DNA of 64,000 bases, from positions 124,001 through 188,000 of the forward strand of contig NZ_BMIK01000002.1 in NCBI RefSeq assembly GCF_014642075.1. Reading direction: 5' to 3'. Each line of letters opens with the position of its first letter. Positions within the stretch are counted from its first letter, which is position 1. Made by a program: the position numbers and the translations under genes. This document shows positions 55,201-62,738 of the stretch, in pieces. Origin of the DNA: Parapedobacter defluvii (GTDB lineage: Bacteria > Bacteroidota > Bacteroidia > Sphingobacteriales > Sphingobacteriaceae). The notes beneath the pieces are model-generated. The model had not been told where the DNA came from, made no database searches, and saw only the letters and a list, made by a program, of their open reading frames with translations.

Positions 55201-55364
55201 TATTGAAATCTGTACGACTTAAAGGAGCAAGCGTATACCTTACGGGCAAGAATCTGTTTTTCCTGTATAATAAAAATGCGGTCGGAACAGATCCGGAAGT
55301 AGCTTCTGTCTCTACTTATCCTACAACCAGGGTGTTAGCATTGGGTGCAAGGGTGTCTTTTTAA
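52251..55364 (+). CDS. susC: SusC/RagA-family TonB-dependent outer-membrane transporter
   Basis: 1037 residues with signal peptide (cleavage near AAGQA, residue about 22). Residues about 24-105 are the CarboxypepD-regulatory-like beta-sandwich typical of SusC ([23 protein letters not shown]). [15 protein letters not shown] marks the start of the plug (about 110-230, [25 protein letters not shown]). A 22-strand barrel follows, ending in [11 protein letters not shown] with the usual C-terminal Phe. It imports oligosaccharides across the outer membrane using TonB energy and pairs with the SusD lipoprotein that begins 18 bp after it. The operator upstream suggests induction by the sugar that releases LacI. 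Confidence 0.96.
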   Translation: [1037 protein letters not shown]

Positions 55365-55382
55365 CTGATAAACAGCAAAGTC

Positions 55383-57290
55383 ATGAAACAATATTTGATA
55401 GTTGCCTTCTTATTTTTTATTACGGCATGTAGTAAAAACATTTTAGACAAAACCCCATTGGATCAATATTCTGATGAAATAGTATGGTCTAGTCCGGAGC
55501 TTGCTAGTTCTTACCTGAACTACTGCTACGATGGGCTTGGTCATGGTTTTCAGAGTGTTAAAGCAAGTAACTTTACAGATGAGGCCATATTTGGCAGAGG
55601 TGCCAGTACAACGACGCTCCTGAACGGTACGATGTCTCCGGATGCCTCGCTTAGTGATCATTTTATGGAGCCTTATAGGTGGTCACAATTCGAGCAGATC
55701 CAGCGTATAAATCAATTTCTTGAGAAAATTGATGGGATTGCGGATACCTATCCTTCCGCACAGCAGGCAGATGTCAAAGCGAAAACAGATGTGTTAAAAG
55801 GGGAAGCGTTATTCTTGCGGGCATTTAACTATTGTAACCTGGCCCGCACCTACGGGGGTCTGCCTTTATTGGATAAAGCAGCTAAGTTAAATGATGATTT
55901 CTCGGCGATTACGAGGGCTACTTTTGAAGAAACCGTTAATTTTATCGTTGCAGACTGTGACGCTGCTGCCGCGTTGTTACCGCTCAAATCGGAACAGGAA
56001 TTGGGAAGGGCCTGTAAAGAAGCTGCGCTAGCGGTTAAAGCAAGGATATTGTTATTTGCGGCGAGTGATCTCATAGCCGGGGATGTATCCAGTATCAATA
56101 TCAGTGCGGATAATGCACTTGTCCGTTACGTAAATCCCGACCGAACAGCTTTGTGGACCGCGGCAAAAAATGCCGCGAAGGATTTAATGGAACTTCCCGG
56201 TTCTTCCTTGGCCTTGGCTGATTTCGGAGCATCGAGTGGCGATAAGGCAACCGTTGCCGAGAACTACCGGGCGTTGACCGGCAATAGCACCACTCCGGCC
56301 GATGGCGAATTCATCTTTGCCAAAATGTTTGACCAGGCACTTGGCACCCGGCATCGTACGAACCAGGTAGACGGACCAAACGGGTATGATGGGCTTTATG
56401 GAAGAAATGCACCGCTGCAACGGATGGTCGATGAGTATGAAATGGAGGATGGCACAAATTTCTTTGATCATTATTATATCGAAGAGGTGGCCGAAGGGTC
56501 AAATACCGGCAGGTACATAAAAAATAAGTCGGAAGTCACCGGTTTTGATAGCCAAAATCCCTATCACAATCGGGAAGCGAGGTTTTACGCAAATGTGTTA
56601 TATGACAGTGCCATCTATAACATCGAACCCAGGCCGTCGAGTCTGAAACTTCGGGATCCGTTGGGAATTTACGATCGGCGTACACGTGTGACGATCAAAG
56701 CAGACGGATCAGAAACAGTAGTATATGGGCTGGATACACGTAACGGTCCAATTGTGGCAGGTAATGGTAATTACGTTGGGTATCTGACCATGAAATGGGT
56801 GCAACAAGGGGTTACCGGTAGCACAGATTATAATTTCAATATTTGGCCCTATCTGCGCTATACGGAAGTAGTACTCGGGTATGCTGAGGCTTGCTGGGAG
56901 TTGGGTGAATATGAAGAAACCAGAAAGTGGGTGGATTTTTTCAGAAACCGCGTACTCCTCCCCAACACAACGGCAACGGATGCAGGGCTAAGAGACGCGC
57001 TAAGACATGAAAGGAAAATCGAATTGTATGGGGAAGAGTCAAGGTGGTTTGACATACGAAGATGGGTGATTATGGATAAAACGATGACACTGCCGCAATA
57101 TGGTGTAGAAATTACGGAGGTAACGGATAATAGAAAATCCCCCGCGACGGTTACAACCACGTGGAAATATAATCAGGCGATGCCAAACAATATTATGATA
57201 AACGCCACGTACTGGCTGCCAATCCCAACAACTGAACGCCAAAAGGCTCCTCAATTGTTGCAGAATCCCAATTATCGCCAGGATATTTAA
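55383..57290 (+). CDS. susD: SusD/RagB-family glycan-binding lipoprotein
   Basis: 635 residues, with lipobox FITACS (Cys about 16) placing it on the outer face of the outer membrane. The SusD fold is read from the N-terminal KNILDKTPLDQYSDEIVWSS, TPR-like helices, the segment LFLRAFNYCNLARTYGGLPLL, and the C-terminal RHERKIELYGEESRWFDIRRW. It captures the glycan and acts as a lid on SusC. At 635 residues it is larger than typical 500-550, the excess being in the middle (about 290-440). It follows susC directly. Confidence 0.95.
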   Translation: MKQYLIVAFLFFITACSKNILDKTPLDQYSDEIVWSSPELASSYLNYCYDGLGHGFQSVKASNFTDEAIFGRGASTTTLLNGTMSPDASLSDHFMEPYRWSQFEQIQRINQFLEKIDGIADTYPSAQQADVKAKTDVLKGEALFLRAFNYCNLARTYGGLPLLDKAAKLNDDFSAITRATFEETVNFIVADCDAAAALLPLKSEQELGRACKEAALAVKARILLFAASDLIAGDVSSINISADNALVRYVNPDRTALWTAAKNAAKDLMELPGSSLALADFGASSGDKATVAENYRALTGNSTTPADGEFIFAKMFDQALGTRHRTNQVDGPNGYDGLYGRNAPLQRMVDEYEMEDGTNFFDHYYIEEVAEGSNTGRYIKNKSEVTGFDSQNPYHNREARFYANVLYDSAIYNIEPRPSSLKLRDPLGIYDRRTRVTIKADGSETVVYGLDTRNGPIVAGNGNYVGYLTMKWVQQGVTGSTDYNFNIWPYLRYTEVVLGYAEACWELGEYEETRKWVDFFRNRVLLPNTTATDAGLRDALRHERKIELYGEESRWFDIRRWVIMDKTMTLPQYGVEITEVTDNRKSPATVTTTWKYNQAMPNNIMINATYWLPIPTTERQKAPQLLQNPNYRQDI

Positions 57291-57335
57291 TGCAGATGCA
57301 ATGAGACACAATTGTCATTTAAAATTAGCTAACTA

Positions 57336-58595
57336 TTGAACACAGATCGTCGCCAATTTCTGACTACGGCCTTAGCGGGCGGAATCGGGGCAGCTCTGCC
57401 TTTCCATGTGTGCGCAGGAACAGGGGACGCTCCGTCTTTGGCGCCTATTTATGAAAAATTGGATAACGCTATGAAACGGCCCGTGCTTAAAACGGAGTTG
57501 TTTCGGGATCCCGTTATTATCGAGTCAATTGATTTGTTAAAATATAAGCGCAACTACCTGTGTCGTGTGAGATCAAGGGGAGGCGCCGAAGGGATTGCGT
57601 TTGTAAACAGCCAGATGGATCGTCTGTATCCGTTTTTTCTGAAGGATATCAAGCCCTATTTTATCGGCAAAGATGCACGGAACCTGGAAGCATTGCTGGA
57701 AGGAGTTTATGTACACGAAAGTAACTATAAACTTCAAAGCGTCGCCCTGTGGGTGCCTGTATCTACGATTGAATTTGCCATTTTGGATCTATTGGGCCGG
57801 ATTGCCAACAAATCAATGGGACAGCTGGTCGGGGAAATCCATCATCCGGAGATCCACCTGTACCAAGCGAACAGCGAACGGGGCATTACACCGGAAGAAA
57901 CGATCGATCAATTGCATGAGCAACTGGAAAAGTCACAGGCCCGTGCCATCAAATTCAAGATAGGCGGCCGGATGAATGCTCCGGAAGTACCGAAAGGCCG
58001 AACCGAACGATTGATTCCCTTGGTGCGTGAAACGTTCGGCGACAACATGGTCATCTGCGCAGACGCCAATGGGTCGTATGATGTAGCCGAAGCGATCCGG
58101 GTGGGAAAAATCATGGAAGAATACCGGTACGAATTTTATGAAGAGCCGGTTCCTTTTGACTGGTACGAAGAAACCAAACAGGTCTCAGATGCCCTGCAGA
58201 TTCCGATCGCTGGCGGCGAACAGGAGCCGAGCATGCGCAATTTCCGTTGGTTGCTGGGCAACGATGCATTGCAGGTAGTTCAGGCCGATATGTGTTATTT
58301 CGGCGGACTAATCCGCTCCATGCGTGTTGCACGGATGGCCAAAGTCCTGGGTAAGGTACATACTCCCCATGTATCAAATATCGGTTATGTGTATACCTTG
58401 CATTTCGTTTCTGCTATCCCCAATGCGGGACCCTATCATGAACTGAAAACTCCTTTTAATGACGACATGGAGTTCGAATGCAAAACGTCGACATTGCTTC
58501 CTGAAAAAGGACGGGTGAAAGTCCCCACGGGCCCCGGTTTGGGAATCGACTTTGATCCGGCATTCGTTGCAAAGCACCGGATTATTGATGTATAG
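57336..58595 (+). CDS. Exported enolase-superfamily (mandelate racemase-type) sugar acid dehydratase-like enzyme
   Basis: 419 residues from a TTG start (57336); no ATG is available. The N terminus TDRRQFLTTALAGGIGAALP is a Tat-type signal (RRxFL then a hydrophobic stretch), so the mature enzyme is probably folded and exported. Catalytic parts: KFKIG (KxK base) near residue 206, metal ligands in ICADANGSYD, YEEPVPFDW and GGEQEPSMRNF, and an Asp/His dyad from QADMCYFGG and VHTPHVSN. This matches the mandelate racemase subgroup that includes acid-sugar dehydratases. A sugar acid freed from the glycan is a likely substrate; the exact one is not readable. Confidence 0.82.
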   Translation: MNTDRRQFLTTALAGGIGAALPFHVCAGTGDAPSLAPIYEKLDNAMKRPVLKTELFRDPVIIESIDLLKYKRNYLCRVRSRGGAEGIAFVNSQMDRLYPFFLKDIKPYFIGKDARNLEALLEGVYVHESNYKLQSVALWVPVSTIEFAILDLLGRIANKSMGQLVGEIHHPEIHLYQANSERGITPEETIDQLHEQLEKSQARAIKFKIGGRMNAPEVPKGRTERLIPLVRETFGDNMVICADANGSYDVAEAIRVGKIMEEYRYEFYEEPVPFDWYEETKQVSDALQIPIAGGEQEPSMRNFRWLLGNDALQVVQADMCYFGGLIRSMRVARMAKVLGKVHTPHVSNIGYVYTLHFVSAIPNAGPYHELKTPFNDDMEFECKTSTLLPEKGRVKVPTGPGLGIDFDPAFVAKHRIIDV

Positions 58596-58699
58596 TATGT
58601 AAAAGTTTAGTTTAAATGAAGTGAGATACGTTTTTTATTCTTATTATTATAGTATTAATCGCCATTATAAATAGTATTATTCACAATTATAAAAATCAA

Positions 58700-60049
58700 A
58701 TGAAGATGAAATCAACAACTTCGCGTCGAGAATTTATCAAACAGGCTTCGGTGGGAGCCGGTGTCGTCGGCCTGTCCGCTATGGGATTCAGCGCAAAAAG
58801 CTATGCACGGATTATCGGAGCCAATGACCGGGTACGGGTAGGCATCGTTGGGTTTTCAAACCGGTTTAGGGGTTCACTGTTCCCTGCCTTTATGAGCCAT
58901 GCCAAGGCCCAGAATTTTGAATTTGTAGCGGTTTCGGACTTGTGGAATCGCCGTCGCGACGAAGCATATGCCTATGTGAAGGAGAAAGCAGGTGTGGAAA
59001 TCGCTAAATACCGGAATAACGATGAACTTTTTCCACGGACGGACGTGGATGCGGTGATCATCAGCACGGCGGATTTCCAGCACGCGCTGATTGCGGCAGA
59101 TGCAGTACGGCATGGGAAAGACGTATACGTAGAAAAGCCGTTGGCCGAATCGCTTGAAGACGCTAAGGTGGTACGGAAGGCCGTGGAGGAAACCGGCAAA
59201 ATCTTGCAGGTGGGTTCACAGCGTCGCAGCGCACCCAACTACATCGCTGCCAATGAATACATTCGTTCCGGCAAATTCGGAGATATTAAAATGGTAGAAA
59301 TGACCTGGAACGTGAATCAACCCGGTCGCTGGCGCCTACCGCAACTGACGAAAGAGATCCGCGAACAGGATACAGATTGGGATCGGTTTCTCATGAATCG
59401 GCCAAAGGTTGCTTGGAATCCACGGTATTACCTTGAATACCGGCTGTTCTGGCCCTATTCATCGGGGATTTTTGGTCAATGGATGGCTCACCAAATCGAT
59501 ACGGTGCATTGGTTTACAGACCTGCCACATCCCCGCAGTGTGGTGGCGAATGGCGGTATTTATATGTGGAACGATGGCCGTACGAATCCCGATACGTTGA
59601 CTGCCGTGATGGATTACGGCCCGGCGGATGACATGTCAAAGGGATTTCAGGTGTTATATTCGTCGCGATTCACCAACTCCGCGGGCGACGTAAAGGAATT
59701 GTATTTTTCAAATTCTGGATCACTGAACCTGGATACGAACGAAGTGACCCCGGAGGGTGGTTTGACCCAGCGCGCTGCCAGTGAAATGGGGATGAAGGAA
59801 AACCTCCTCGAACCGTTTACGCTGTCCAATGCAGCGAAAATCGAGACATCCGCCGATACAGGAAGAGATCCGATGACCTCGTTGCATATGCTTAACTGGA
59901 TGGAATGTGTGCGGAACCGGAAGAAACCCAATGCAGACGTTGTCGCCGGCTATAACCATTCCGTGGCCAATATCATGGGACATACCGCCTACGTGACCGG
60001 CAAACGGGTGACATTTGATGACGAAAAGCAAGAAGTGGTGGTTTCTTAA
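58700..60049 (+). CDS. Exported Gfo/Idh/MocA-family oxidoreductase
   Basis: 449 residues. The start TSRREFIKQASVGAGVVGLS is a clear Tat signal. Then a Rossmann NAD(P) fold (RVRVGIVGFSNRFRGS), DAVIISTADFQHALIAADAVRHGKDVYVEKPLAES with the family EKP motif (active Lys in YVEKP), and a C-terminal alpha/beta domain. Tat-exported members carry their cofactor into the periplasm and can act as glycosidases or dehydrogenases that use bound NAD as in GH109. The substrate is open. It follows the enolase gene by a 104-bp AT-rich spacer and precedes the PmoA lipoprotein by 25 bp. Confidence 0.88.
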   Translation: MKMKSTTSRREFIKQASVGAGVVGLSAMGFSAKSYARIIGANDRVRVGIVGFSNRFRGSLFPAFMSHAKAQNFEFVAVSDLWNRRRDEAYAYVKEKAGVEIAKYRNNDELFPRTDVDAVIISTADFQHALIAADAVRHGKDVYVEKPLAESLEDAKVVRKAVEETGKILQVGSQRRSAPNYIAANEYIRSGKFGDIKMVEMTWNVNQPGRWRLPQLTKEIREQDTDWDRFLMNRPKVAWNPRYYLEYRLFWPYSSGIFGQWMAHQIDTVHWFTDLPHPRSVVANGGIYMWNDGRTNPDTLTAVMDYGPADDMSKGFQVLYSSRFTNSAGDVKELYFSNSGSLNLDTNEVTPEGGLTQRAASEMGMKENLLEPFTLSNAAKIETSADTGRDPMTSLHMLNWMECVRNRKKPNADVVAGYNHSVANIMGHTAYVTGKRVTFDDEKQEVVVS

Positions 60050-60074
60050 CCGGAGACACATTAAAAGTAGATTG

Positions 60075-61163
60075 ATGAAAACAGCAAAAATTTTGATAGG
60101 TACCGTTGTGCTGTCCACAGCTTTGGCTAGCTGCGGACAGTCACAGTCGGGACAATCGCAGTCCCGGCAGGCACAGACGGAACAAACCGATCGGTTTTCC
60201 TTCGTAGAGAACCCCGGAAGCCAGTGCATTGATGTATTACTGGATGGGCAGCCTTATACCTCCTATTGTTATACGGATAGCTTAAAAAAGCCGGTTTTGT
60301 TTCCGTTGCGTACCAAGGGCGGGCATTTTGTAACGAGGGGATGGCCGGTGCAACCCCGGGCAAATGAGCGTACGGATCATCCGCACCACATTGGACTGTG
60401 GTTTAATTACGGCGATGTAAATGGACTTGATTTTTGGAACAATTCACCGGCCATCCCGGCCGAAAAACGTTCGGGCTACGGGAGTATCCACCACGCAGCA
60501 GTTAACAAGACAGAAAGCAATGGAAATACCGGTGTGCTCGATGTTACCAAGTATTGGCTGGGACCGCAGGGAGATAGCCTCCTGAAAGAAGATACCCGGT
60601 ATGTCTTTCAGGTGGATGAGGAAGGCAGTACGTCCATTGAACTTGATATCAAATTGACGGCGCTGAAAGATGTGTCGCTCAAAGACAACAAAGAGGGGGT
60701 ACTGGGTATACGCTTAGCCCGTGAACTTGAACATCCCTCTGATCAGCCCGCTAAGTTTACGGATGCCAACGGGATTGTCACCGAAGTGGCCCAAAGCAAC
60801 AACGATGGGGTTACTGGACATTACATAAGCAGCGAGGGTATTGAAGGTGACGATGTGTGGGGAACCCGCGGAAAATGGGTAACCCTGAACGGAACCATCG
60901 AAGGGGAGGGCGTATCGCTCGTCATTTTGGATCACGAAGGAAATCCCGGATATCCTACCTATTGGCATGCCCGTGGTTACGGGTTGTTTGCTGCCAATCC
61001 ACTGGGACAGAAAGAACTCAGCGGTGGAAAGGATGTGCTGAATTTCAAATTGGATAAGGACGCATCTACCCGGTTCAGGTATAAGGTCCTAATCCATGCC
61101 GGAAGTAAATTGGATACCGCTACCATCAACGACCGGTTTGCGGAATTCAACGGTCAACAGTAA
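60075..61163 (+). CDS. PmoA-like (DUF6807) lipoprotein
   Basis: 362 residues from ATG 60075; a longer frame from 60015 overlaps the previous gene and lacks a signal. The lipobox is LASCG (Cys about 17), followed by a short low-complexity QS-rich repeat (residues about 18-35). The main domain has NERTDHPHHIGLWFNYGDVNG with a His cluster (HPHH) and YWHARGYGLFAANPLGQKEL, typical of the PmoA family (named from atrocities of a fungal methyltransferase neighbour; function unknown). These are frequent in Bacteroidota carbohydrate loci next to Gfo/Idh/MocA genes. It ends 18 bp before a long palindrome. Confidence 0.8.
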   Translation: MKTAKILIGTVVLSTALASCGQSQSGQSQSRQAQTEQTDRFSFVENPGSQCIDVLLDGQPYTSYCYTDSLKKPVLFPLRTKGGHFVTRGWPVQPRANERTDHPHHIGLWFNYGDVNGLDFWNNSPAIPAEKRSGYGSIHHAAVNKTESNGNTGVLDVTKYWLGPQGDSLLKEDTRYVFQVDEEGSTSIELDIKLTALKDVSLKDNKEGVLGIRLARELEHPSDQPAKFTDANGIVTEVAQSNNDGVTGHYISSEGIEGDDVWGTRGKWVTLNGTIEGEGVSLVILDHEGNPGYPTYWHARGYGLFAANPLGQKELSGGKDVLNFKLDKDASTRFRYKVLIHAGSKLDTATINDRFAEFNGQQ

Positions 61164-61181
61164 GCCGACTTTCTTATCCGG

Positions 61182-61215
61182 ATTGCGCAAACGTTGCCGG
61201 CAACGTTTGCGCAAT
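61182..61215. promoter_or_regulatory. Perfect 34-bp palindrome, double LacI operator candidate before uxaB
   Basis: The left arm ATTGCGCAAACGTTGCC (61182-61198) is the exact reverse complement of the right arm (61199-61215), with no loop. It holds GCAAACGTTGCC (61187-61198) and its mirror GGCAACGTTTGC (61199-61210), two copies of GCAAnCGTTnCC. The following bases ATTATAG are not a T-run, so a terminator is less likely. It lies 149 bp before the uxaB ATG. Confidence 0.65.
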
Positions 61216-61363
61216 TATAGTGGTCCAGTTGTTTCATTCGTTAACCGCCAAGCTGTAACATTGCAGTGGCAGGAACTGGGAATGCATTTATCTGTGTGGG
61301 TTGTTGCGTATCACATAGGTTTTAGTTAGGTTTCATCAGATATGAAAAATAAACGGTTTTCGA

Positions 61364-62737
61364 ATGAAGTTATTGAACAGACGGTTATTTAATGAAGATT
61401 CTTATCCGGAAAGGGTACTCCAGTTCGGTACCGGAGTGTTGCTCCGCGGTTTGCCGGACTATTTTATTGAGAAAGCCAATCGGGCGGGCCTATTTGGCGG
61501 AAGCATCGTAGTGGTAAAGTCGACCGATACAGGCGGTGTGGATAAATTTGAACAGCAGGACAATCTTTACACGATCCATATTAAAGGGATAGAAAAAGGA
61601 AGTGAGGTGCAGGATGTGTTACGGATATCGGCAATCAGCCGTGTTATTTCTGCAGTCAGTAACTGGGCCGCGGTTTTGGAAAGTGCCAGAAATCCCCAGC
61701 TAGAAATTGTTATTTCCAACACCACAGAAGTAGGAATCACACTCGATGAACGGGAAGATCTGTTTGCTTCGCCACCGGTTTCTTTTCCGGGTAAGTTGAC
61801 GGCAGTCCTTTTCGAACGATTCCGGACATTCAACGGTGCGGAAGACAGGGGATTGGTCATCCTTCCTACGGAGCTGATTGACAAAAACGGTGCGGTGTTG
61901 CAGGACATTGTGCTTACGTTGGCCGAGCGCCAACAGTTGGGTGCAGATTTTATCAAGTGGATAAAAAACTGTAACCATTTTTGCAATACGTTAGTTGACC
62001 GGATTGTGCCGGGCAGTTTGGGGCCTGCCGAGCAGAAACAGGCCGAAGGGCAATTGGGCTATAGAGATGAACTGGCCATAATGGCCGAGCCATTTTGCCT
62101 TTGGGCCATCGAATCGTCCGATCCGTATGTTTCGGAAGTACTCTCATTTGCACAGGTAGATAAAGGGGTTGTCATAGCTGCCGATATACAAAAATTCAAA
62201 GAACTGAAACTACGCCTACTCAATGGAAGTCATACCTTTGCTTGCGGGTTGGCAATACTAGCAGGCTTTGATACCGTAAAAGAAGCTATGGCCGATCCGG
62301 TATTTTCGAAATATGTAAGGCAATTGATGCATCGTGAAATCATTCCCACTTTGGTGGGGATAGGGATCGGTAGGGGTGAGGCATCTGAATTTGCTGACCG
62401 CGTGATTGATCGGTTCAGTAACCCGTTCCTCCAGCACCACTGGCAGAGTATCAGTACAAATTACACATCAAAAATGCGGATGCGGAACCTGCCCACGATT
62501 GTGCGTCATAGGCAACAATCCGCAATGGCGCCTACCTACATGGCCTTGGGATTCGCGGGATATCTGTATTTTATGAAAGCCACGGAAGGAGGTGAGCTGT
62601 TCAACGAGTGGAAAGATGACCTGCAGGAATGCAGTGATTTTTGGGAAACCACGAAACAATACCTCAACCGGTTGCAGGCAGAAGAGATTGTATTGGGTGT
62701 AATAGATCAATTGAATAAAAAGGAGGAAATAAGGTAA
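61364..62737 (+). CDS. uxaB: Tagaturonate reductase (altronate oxidoreductase)
   Basis: 457-residue NAD-dependent enzyme of the mannitol dehydrogenase/uronate reductase family. N-terminal VLQFGTGVLLRGLPDYFIEKAN holds the nucleotide-binding Gly motif and IVVVKSTDTGG follows, as in UxaB. The active site is marked by KLRLLNGSHTFACGLAILAG (Lys, Asn and His) in the C-terminal helical domain. It reduces D-tagaturonate to D-altronate in galacturonate breakdown. It is slightly shorter than the E. coli enzyme (about 483). It is preceded by the palindrome operator and followed by uxaA after one base, so the two are an operon. Confidence 0.93.
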   Translation: MKLLNRRLFNEDSYPERVLQFGTGVLLRGLPDYFIEKANRAGLFGGSIVVVKSTDTGGVDKFEQQDNLYTIHIKGIEKGSEVQDVLRISAISRVISAVSNWAAVLESARNPQLEIVISNTTEVGITLDEREDLFASPPVSFPGKLTAVLFERFRTFNGAEDRGLVILPTELIDKNGAVLQDIVLTLAERQQLGADFIKWIKNCNHFCNTLVDRIVPGSLGPAEQKQAEGQLGYRDELAIMAEPFCLWAIESSDPYVSEVLSFAQVDKGVVIAADIQKFKELKLRLLNGSHTFACGLAILAGFDTVKEAMADPVFSKYVRQLMHREIIPTLVGIGIGRGEASEFADRVIDRFSNPFLQHHWQSISTNYTSKMRMRNLPTIVRHRQQSAMAPTYMALGFAGYLYFMKATEGGELFNEWKDDLQECSDFWETTKQYLNRLQAEEIVLGVIDQLNKKEEIR

Positions 62738-62738
62738 G

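Noticed and set aside
56247-56258. Fourth LacI operator inside susD
   Set aside because: GCAACCGTTGCC fits the motif but lies in coding sequence, far from any start; probably chance, so not listed as a site.
61182-61215. Palindrome as simple rho-independent terminator of the PmoA gene
   Set aside because: No T-run on either side and no loop; the operator reading explains the sequence better, though a double role is possible.
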